From: Alectoria sarmentosa
Lineage: Eukaryota > Ascomycota > Lecanoromycetes > Lecanorales > Parmeliaceae
Direction: 5' to 3'
DNA length: 64,000 nucleotides
Assembly (NCBI GenBank): GCA_009733775.1
Contig: WOGZ01000014.1
Location: forward strand, 124,001 to 188,000
Made by a program: the position numbers and the translations under genes. Under the pieces are notes generated by a model. The model made no database searches. It was not told the origin of the DNA and saw only the letters and a list, made by a program, of their open reading frames with translations. Positions within the stretch are counted from its first letter, which is position 1. Each line of letters opens with the position of its first letter. Below, piece by piece: positions 57,360 through 64,000 of the stretch.

Positions 57360-58555
57360 TGTGAGTAAAATGTAGTGAAGCGGTCAACTCTTCGATCACT
57401 AATTCGGTTGCGGCGCTCTCATCTGCTGGACATATCTGTCATCGGCATGTATAGTGCTGCGTCGGTTGCGAGGAGTGTAGGAGAAGAGAAAGGATTTAGG
57501 GCATCAAGTATTGAGATTGTTATCGTGGAATCATCAGGTATGCCTCTCCGCCCTGTCTCTCTTAATGGCGCGATGAAGGCTCGCAGTTGTCCAGGCTGGA
57601 GGAGTCTCGACGTGCAGGATTTCAAAATCAAGGTGTGTATCGTCCTTGGACGGAAGCTCTTCTGGAGGAGACAGCAAAGACGCTGTGAGATGCTTTATCG
57701 TGGGAGATGGTAGGTAGGACTGTCGCAAAAGACGTGGTGAAGAGGGAAGCTCGCGAACTTGGCTCGGTTGTAAGCAAACAGGCCTGGCCCTGATCGACAG
57801 TGATGTGAAGCTAGGGGCGGAGCGGTTCTGGAAAAGTGCTCTTCAGCTTCGCTTTACAGATAACTAAGGAGTCAAGGTCAAGAGGAGAAGAAGTGAGTAC
57901 TCGTAGTGCTAATTGCAGACTAGAGTAATATGACAGTTGTGGGGGTCATTGTCCCATCTTTATTTATCCCTAATTCCCTACGAGTACAGTATCTAAATTC
58001 CAATCCACAGTCCGCCTCATCCAGATTCTCCGACTTGATACGGTATTGATACATCGGCCGCTAGTTTCAGAGCGGAAAGGCTGCCGCGCCACCGACCAAT
58101 GTCTCTTTTCGCCTGGGCAACCAATCGACGCGGCCTTTGTTGCCAGACTGAGGCGAAGCAGAGAATGTTGCGTGTCTGCTGAACTATAAATAAATAGACT
58201 TGTTAAGAGTGTGTGTGTCGAGTCCTCAGGCACGAGTACTGTAGCTATCTATCGATTCGTATCGTTTCCTTTCCTTTACTATCCAATCCTATCCTATCAT
58301 TTCATTTCATCCAGTCCTGATGTCACCGTATATTCCCATGTTCCGAATCTACAGTTGAAGAGACTTGTCACTGCCAAGCAGGCCAACGTCGCGCCCTTTT
58401 CCAAACCCGACATCCCCACGCGTACTAGTCCTCCATTCTCCGCTATCGTAGACTTCTATATTCACGGCTATCATTCATTCCATCATCATCACCAACTCCG
58501 TGCCCACGCAACCAAGTCATAAGTTTAATCATCGTGCTTGTGCTCCTACAACATA
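57360..58555. other. Intergenic, no gene seen
   Basis: About 1.2 kb between the NIPA start and the 3' end of the patatin-like gene. It holds the NIPA promoter. A TTTCC/ATCC-type pyrimidine run occurs near 58262-58310. Confidence 0.5.
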
Positions 58556-60459
58556 TTACCGAGGCACATGCTCCGGCTTCCTTGCCATATTGACAACAGG
58601 CGGCGGTCCATCCGCATCAGGATATGGCAACGGCGGAGGCACATTGCCAGTCACCCTCGGGTTTGAAATGTGCCGTCGCGCTCCATGAGCATCGCGATAA
58701 GGTATTGGAGTCTTAGGTGGGAGGGGTGGAGCCTCATAAGCGGAGTCGGGTCGTTGATACCCGTTCTCCTCGGAAAAGCGTTGCTGTGCTTCATCCGCCG
58801 GCTGTGGGAACTCGTCCGACGACGTGATGGCGAATTTGTCGTCGGGGCTAGAGACTTGCTGATATGAATGCGGTCGACCCCCGGGATACATTGGCCCAGG
58901 CTTGCTGAGAGGTCTCGGCAGGAGCGGCGGGTCGTCACTGCTGGGAAGCTCAATCGCTGAAGGGTCTGAAGGAGGAATGTAGGCAGGGGCATGCTTGTCG
59001 AAGCTCTCGTTTGCTCGTTGCACCCTGCTAGCAGCCTGCCGTCGCATAGCTTCAACCTTGGCCATCTCATGCGCTCCTTCGTTGAGCATCACCCGGACGG
59101 CGGGCGTGTTCAAATATGACTGCGTGCTGTTGCTGATGTCTGCCAATCTGTTCCACTCGTTCATCCCGAACTCGCCAACCCCTACTTCAACGTTCAGCCG
59201 GAGGTAATGCTGGGCATCGACACCTCTCTTGGGCAAATGGATCGACGTCATTTCTTTGTGTGTCTTCTCGCAGCCCTCGATTTTCGCAATCAGCTTCCTC
59301 TTTGCTTCGGCGAAAGATCCCAGTCCACCTGCAAAGCCCTCCCACCATTCCGACTGCATGTTTTGCGTTCCAGCGGGCCTCTTTCCTGTGCCAATGCTCA
59401 GGAAGAGGCCAATGGTCTGGCCGGGCCACTCGTTGAGCACAGCTTCGTCTAGAATCTGTGGCGCTGGGTTGTAAGTTGGTGTTTTGTCAGAATTGACGAG
59501 TCCGTAGCCTTCGTCTAGGAAGGTCGAAGTGCCGATTCGTATTTCCTTGAAAGCGAGCTTTGTAGCCGAAGTTGCACGTCCAGCCTGCCAGATGGTACAT
59601 TCAGACTCAATGGCTGGCTGTGTTCTAGATGGATATGACCGTAGCAGTACGGTGGTAGCACCTCTCTCACTATGACCTTTCAACACCGCTGTTACAGCTC
59701 TGCTTCGTGATCAGCGGTATTCCGAGGTTGAAGGGCAACCGTCTGCTTACGTCTTACACCTCTTCTCCCTCCTAGGATCTTCGAGCGTCGCATTCGGATC
59801 TCCCATTGCCGTCCAATTATCCGCTGAGACTTGACTGTATCTATTCCTCGGGCTTGAGCTTGTAGACGACCTTGGCATTCCATTCTTGTCACTCATCATG
59901 CTTGTAGGCCTCGAAAAGCTCCCAGGACTGTTTGGCATATCTCCATACACATCTTCCAGATTCTCATCCCTTTCGTGCTCGAACGTTCGTACGCAAGCTT
60001 TTATTGCATCCTCCAGCATCGAGGCCTTGAACAGTGTCGATCTGTACGGTATCCCCGCAATCGTCTTATCCGTCTCAAAGACCTTCCTTGTCATCTGCAC
60101 ATACACTCTCATGCAGTCCTTCGTGTTCATCCGTAGCCGTCCGAGCATGATAGCGATCAGTCCCCCGGTCCCAGTGCCCGCGATGAGATCAAAGTAGTCG
60201 CATGGCTTGGGCACTTTGTCTGCTTCTGGCGGTTCGCCGTTGTTGCACTCCGCGTAGGTCTTGTGCATAAAGTCGTGCAGAAGGATAAGCATGGAGTATC
60301 CGCGCACGCCTCCGCCATCTGCGCCGGATCATGGTCAGCTTACGGCAATCATCTAGAATTGGTGGACCGGCATGCGCAATGTCACTCACCCAGAGAGAGT
60401 ATTCGCAGTGGGGTGCCTTTGGTCGTATCCCTTCGTCGCAGCCCCCCTGATGACTCCAT
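58556..60459 (-). CDS. Patatin-like protein with Ser-to-Gly change at the nucleophile elbow
   Basis: 593-aa protein of the patatin-like phospholipase fold. Three exons: 60390-60459, 59751-60318 and 58556-59699; introns are 71 and 51 nt and phases agree. The oxyanion-hole motif DGGGVRGYS (residues 24-32) is intact. The nucleophile elbow, normally GTSTGG, is GTGTGG at 71-76, so the catalytic serine is Gly73. The Asp of the dyad survives in FLDEGYG (Asp275). Following family stretches include GLIAIMLGRLRMN, KTIAGIPYRSTLFKA and CTIWQAGRATSAT. The C-terminal 200 residues are Pro/Ser-rich and disordered, with PPLPPKTPIPY-like SH3-ligand motifs. Lipase activity is doubtful; it may be a pseudo-enzyme or bind lipids. 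I recall similar GTGTGG proteins in related fungi, so the change is probably inherited rather than a sequencing error. Confidence 0.88.
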
Positions 60460-61330
60460 CTCCACAAACGTTGCCAAACCGGAGGCTCTGTATGTGTGCG
60501 CTGAGAGACTGGAAGATGGCTCGCGATGCGATTTCGAAAGGATGGATTTGCTTTGTCTTCTCAAAGAAGGTAATTGCTAGATTATGTAGGAGTTGATCCC
60601 TCGGCTCGTGTGGATGATCCTCGGACGACTGATGCGACTACGGGCAAGATACGAGCAGCTTGAATCTTTGGTGGAGCGGTTGTAGGAATGCAGTGTGGCC
60701 GAGGCTCAAGAATAGTGACCCAAGGGTCAATTTGGTGGCGGCGGCGGCCGCTACTCTATCGATAAAGTGAAGCTTAACAGATGTTTGACAGCTATCTTTT
60801 GCCCTTTTTGACTCAGTTCCAGATGTTTGCTTCGGACTGATTATGAGTTTCAGGAAGGTGTGGTAAATGGTTCAATATGAGTATGCCAGGTCCTTAGCTC
60901 GCCTGCTGATGGACCGCAATCGGGCGGTCATTGTGGCTATGCTTTCCCAAGATGCCAGGCGTACGAGGCAGAGTTAAGAAAGTTGAGAGCGGGCATTACG
61001 ACTGGTTTACGGTCCATCCAATAGTCGTTAAGCCTCATACAAGATCGATTTGGAGAAATTCCATTTAACGGCAGAACCAGATTCTGTTCGGACTCGAATG
61101 AGAGTCGGTGGCTAAATTTTGATCTTATTAAAGAGCAGGAAGTTTCGTTCTCGCAGACAAGAAATAATGGTAATACATGACAAGGGCCTCCATAATCCAC
61201 CTGTCCCGAGCCGTGAATCTAAGACGTGAATCATTTTCTCATAGCATCAAAACGTTCATCGCTCAATGGTATCATTTGCATGCGTCATCGTGATCCATCA
61301 TATCTTTTTTACAGCCCATCCAGATATCAA
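60460..61330. other. Intergenic, no gene seen
   Basis: This stretch contains the upstream region of the patatin-like gene and the 3' flank of the next minus-strand gene. No domain was found in its short frames. Confidence 0.5.
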
Positions 61331-63259
61331 TCACAAGCCATCCAATCCTGATAGTAAATCCAAAATTCCCGCAACCGCCGCGCCTCCAAAAAGGCCTCTC
61401 CTCAGATTCTTACTCGCACTACTTGCATCCTTCTCTGCACTGCGTCTCTTTTCTTTCTCCCGATGGCTCTGTTGTCGAGGCGGCATTGGGGGTACTGATG
61501 GTCGTTGCTGCTGTTGTTGTTGTTGTTGCGGGAAATAATTTCCAGGTGGAAGCTGGGGCGATTGGCCCATGTAGCCTGCGGGGACGTAGGGGCTGCCGCT
61601 TGGCATCCGAGGGGGTCCACCGGAAAGACCGTAAGGCTGTTGAGGTCGGAGGCCGACTGGAATAGGGGGTGTCGGTTGCCATTGCTGATTTGGCAACGGT
61701 CTACCTTGTGGTATAGATGGTTGGCTTAGTCCGCGGGAAACAGGTCTGCCTGGGTTTTCGGGGCCGTTGCTCCGGCCTGAATACGGTCTGGGACGGCGCT
61801 CGGGACCGTCTCGCGAGTAGGGCACATTGCTGGCGTCGCTACTGCGTCGAGAGCCAGCAACGCGAGGTGGAGGTGAGACTTCGGACTCGGTATCGGAGGA
61901 TGTATCGTCTTCGGAATGTAGGACATACTTCTTTGGAGCTCGTCTTCGTGAGCGGTGATGATCTTCCTCCTCCTCATCGCTTTCGACTCGGGCTCGAAAG
62001 CGGACATTCTTATCAACGCCTTTGCGTGGTCCCTCTATGTAGCGTCCCTTTACGTCCGACGAGCGCTCGAATTCGGAATCCGAGGTATCCTCGTCGCTTT
62101 CGTAGTAGGTGGGCATTGCGCTGAGGTTCACGCTGGGCTTTCGACTGTTTGGTGGTGAAGGGGGTCCTCGACTATTTGGTGGGGAAGGGTGCCCACGACT
62201 GTGTGGTGGCGACGGACGCGCTTCTGCTTCTGGGATTCTCGTCCATTCGTGCAGTAAATGATTGATAATATCATAGACAGGCGCACCCAAAGTTTGATTC
62301 TCTCGAGTCAGTGCAAGAGTAAATTGCTGGTCCAGTTGCTGAAGGGGCTTTTCTTCGAATTTGACCAAGGCTTGGGAGTCGCCCGGTATTTTCTCGGGCA
62401 CAGGTGGCCCCTGAGTTGACAGTCGTAGGACTCCGTTCGAAGCTTGGTCTTCGTAATAGCTTGTCTCAACGTTTCCGGCTGCGTCGTAGCTTGGGGGTGG
62501 ATCTTCGACGATCGGACTCATCATCTCCTCTTCGGCTTCCTTTTCAGCTAACTCATACAGCTTCCGTAGTTCTACCAGGGACCAATGTTGAACAACGATC
62601 ATATTCTGTATCTCTGCACGATCTTGCCTCATGGTGTGCTCTGTGAGGGACGCGCTCGAAGAATCCTCACTGCAAGAGGGTCAGCATGGACCCAGTTGAT
62701 TGGAGGATAGACTTGGGGCGGTGCCTTACCGTGTAGCAGCGATGGCTTTACCCATTTGCAAGATCTGAAGCATGATGGACAAACTCAACTTGAGCGACTC
62801 GAGCTGACCCAACAGATACTGCACCTTTCGCTTCTTGAAACACCATTTAATCCTTTGCGCAATTGTGATGGATCGAAGATGGCCGTGGTCGTCTCTCCCT
62901 TGGGCCAGGTCGACCATATTCTTGATCTCATCGAACACCACTTGGCTTTGATCTCTTATTTCCGTCGCAGTTTCTACAGCGTTCTGCGATGCGACCGTCT
63001 TTCCTTCCTCCATCGCCCTGCCGACTTGCTTGAGCATGAGGGAGAAGAGGGAGATGGCCTTGGCGATATTGTGAATGTCGCAGTCAGCGTTGGGAATCTC
63101 CGATCCCACAGCGTTGAGAATGAGAGACAGGCGAAAACCTGCACCCGCGACCCCAATGATGGAGGCGATGACGCTGTGTAGCATGGCGTCAGCTGCGACG
63201 CTGGAATGCTTTTCCTCTCTATTTCTGCCAGATGGGTGGGCATACCCGACTTCTGCCAT
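61331..63259 (-). CDS. HeLo-like-type N-terminal domain protein with hydrophobic Gly-rich C terminus
   Basis: 622-aa protein in two exons, 62730-63259 and 61331-62669 (60-nt intron, CG/T joint). The N-terminal 240 residues are helical and match the fungal N-terminal domain found on STAND-like proteins: MLHSVIASIIGVAGAGFRLSL, NIAKAISLFSLMLKQVG, IRDQSQVVFDEIKNM, IKWCFKKRKVQYLLGQLESLKLSLSIMLQIL. Met26 may be the real start. The middle is disordered, with a tandem SPPNSRGPP-type repeat, acidic Ser-rich segments, Pro/Gly-rich stretches and a run of eight Gln. The very C terminus, after a charged RREKEKR-like helix, is RRGLFGGAAVAGILDLLSGL, a glycine-spaced hydrophobic motif that may insert in membranes or self-assemble. 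Function is unknown; a cell-death or signalling role is inference. Confidence 0.82.
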
Positions 63260-64000
63260 GCTGCTTTTGGTGTGTTTTTGCGCCGAGTGTAAAGAATGTG
63301 TGAGTGAGTTGGTGATGATCCAAACTCATCATGGGCATGATGATCACGAGGAGAAGAAAAAGAACAGCCTGATAAAGATGGAATATAGAAAGGGGGGAAG
63401 ACGGTTACGAAGAGGAATTGAGAATTGAGGCTGAAGATGACACACCATTCAGCGTGTTCATTCTTTGCCAAGAGGCAGCCGGCGCGACTCGGCCCAGGGA
63501 TGATTCCATTGGCTCAGGCGGGAAGGATGACGTGCAGCCGCATGAGGCGGCGAGGCGAAGGAATCTCTTACAAATGCTCCGCCACTTCTCATCCACCCAA
63601 AACCTCGCAGGGCGAACTCGCCGACAGATTCCTTGTCTCTCAACCACTCACAGCCTCCACAGCTTCATGTCATGCATCCCGTGCTCTGAATTCACATACG
63701 CGCCCAGAGAGAGCCGACCGAGCTGGGACCGCCAGCACATGGCGGCCATGAGGCTAACGCACCCAAGACCTTGGCTACTGGCTGGCGCTTGAGGCAGAGT
63801 GCTGCCCGACGACCACCCTTGCACCATCTGCCCGCCTAAAACCCGTCCTCATCGAAGATCTACGTGTTACGAGAGAGAGAGAGGTCGGAGTTTCTCGGTG
63901 AGCACATGAGCGTGACTTGGCAACCAGGCCAGACACACGTTTCTGCAAGGCGCCGTTTCGAAAATAATACGTCTTGCAGACACAGTGTCTTGAACTCGAG
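63260..64000. other. Right edge, no gene seen
   Basis: Upstream region of the previous minus-strand gene and window end. Open frames on both strands are short and lack domains. Confidence 0.45.

Noticed and set aside
1..64000. CRISPR arrays, bacterial operons, plasmid or phage features
   Set aside because: No regularly spaced repeats with unique spacers and no prokaryotic gene organisation; all content is fungal nuclear type.

Overview
The window is nuclear DNA of a filamentous ascomycete (Pezizomycotina). Genes are split by short introns (mostly 47-125 nt) with GT(A/G)NGT donors and CTAAC/CTGAC-like branch points. The families are typical of this group: Zn2Cys6 regulator, RTA1-like protein, DAL5-type MFS carrier, AYR1-like reductase, NIPA transporter and fungal HeLo-like N-terminal domains. 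Several unnamed families resemble proteins I associate with Dothideomycetes. The class is an inference; no rRNA, tRNA or mitochondrial marker was recognised. All gene models were built by eye from splice sites, reading-frame phase and family conservation.

Layout. 1-1.9 kb: decayed ABCC transporter. 2.6-17.4 kb: translation block with RPL19 (-), GCN1 (-, 2668 aa) and a DHX29/YLR419W-like DEAH helicase (+); the last two diverge from a 221-bp gap. 17.7-22.7 kb: leucine-rich protein of unknown function and a JmjN/JmjC protein lacking the iron-binding HxD/E pair. 23.7-27.6 kb: 2H phosphoesterase, RPL44/eL42 with a 3-nt and a 6-nt coding exon, and a basic low-complexity protein. 28.6-40.4 kb: FHS/Bsc6-like MFS carrier diverging from an AYR1-like SDR, an unresolved stretch, MOSC protein, coiled-coil protein, DAL5-like MFS carrier diverging from a CinA-like amidohydrolase, and an F-box/2EXR-like protein. 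40.4-52.9 kb: gene-poor and repeat-rich, holding only an RTA1-like gene, a Zn2Cys6 factor and a broken kinase gene. 52.9-63.3 kb: HeLo-like protein (+), NIPA transporter (-), patatin-like protein whose nucleophile serine is glycine (-), and a second HeLo-like-type protein with a conserved-looking hydrophobic glycine-rich tail (-).

How the genes may work together. RPL19, GCN1 and the DHX29-like helicase all act on ribosomes or translation, and GCN1 and the helicase may share a promoter. The right-hand block resembles the domain repertoire of fungal self/non-self recognition and regulated cell death (HeLo-like, patatin, a kinase relic), but linkage is the only evidence for cooperation. Noteworthy details are probable GC-AG introns, long fold-back introns in the helicase gene, a duplicated start-codon segment creating an upstream ORF, a stop-free 54-nt intron in the RTA1 gene, and a 204-bp element with 12-bp inverted ends at 49.5 kb.
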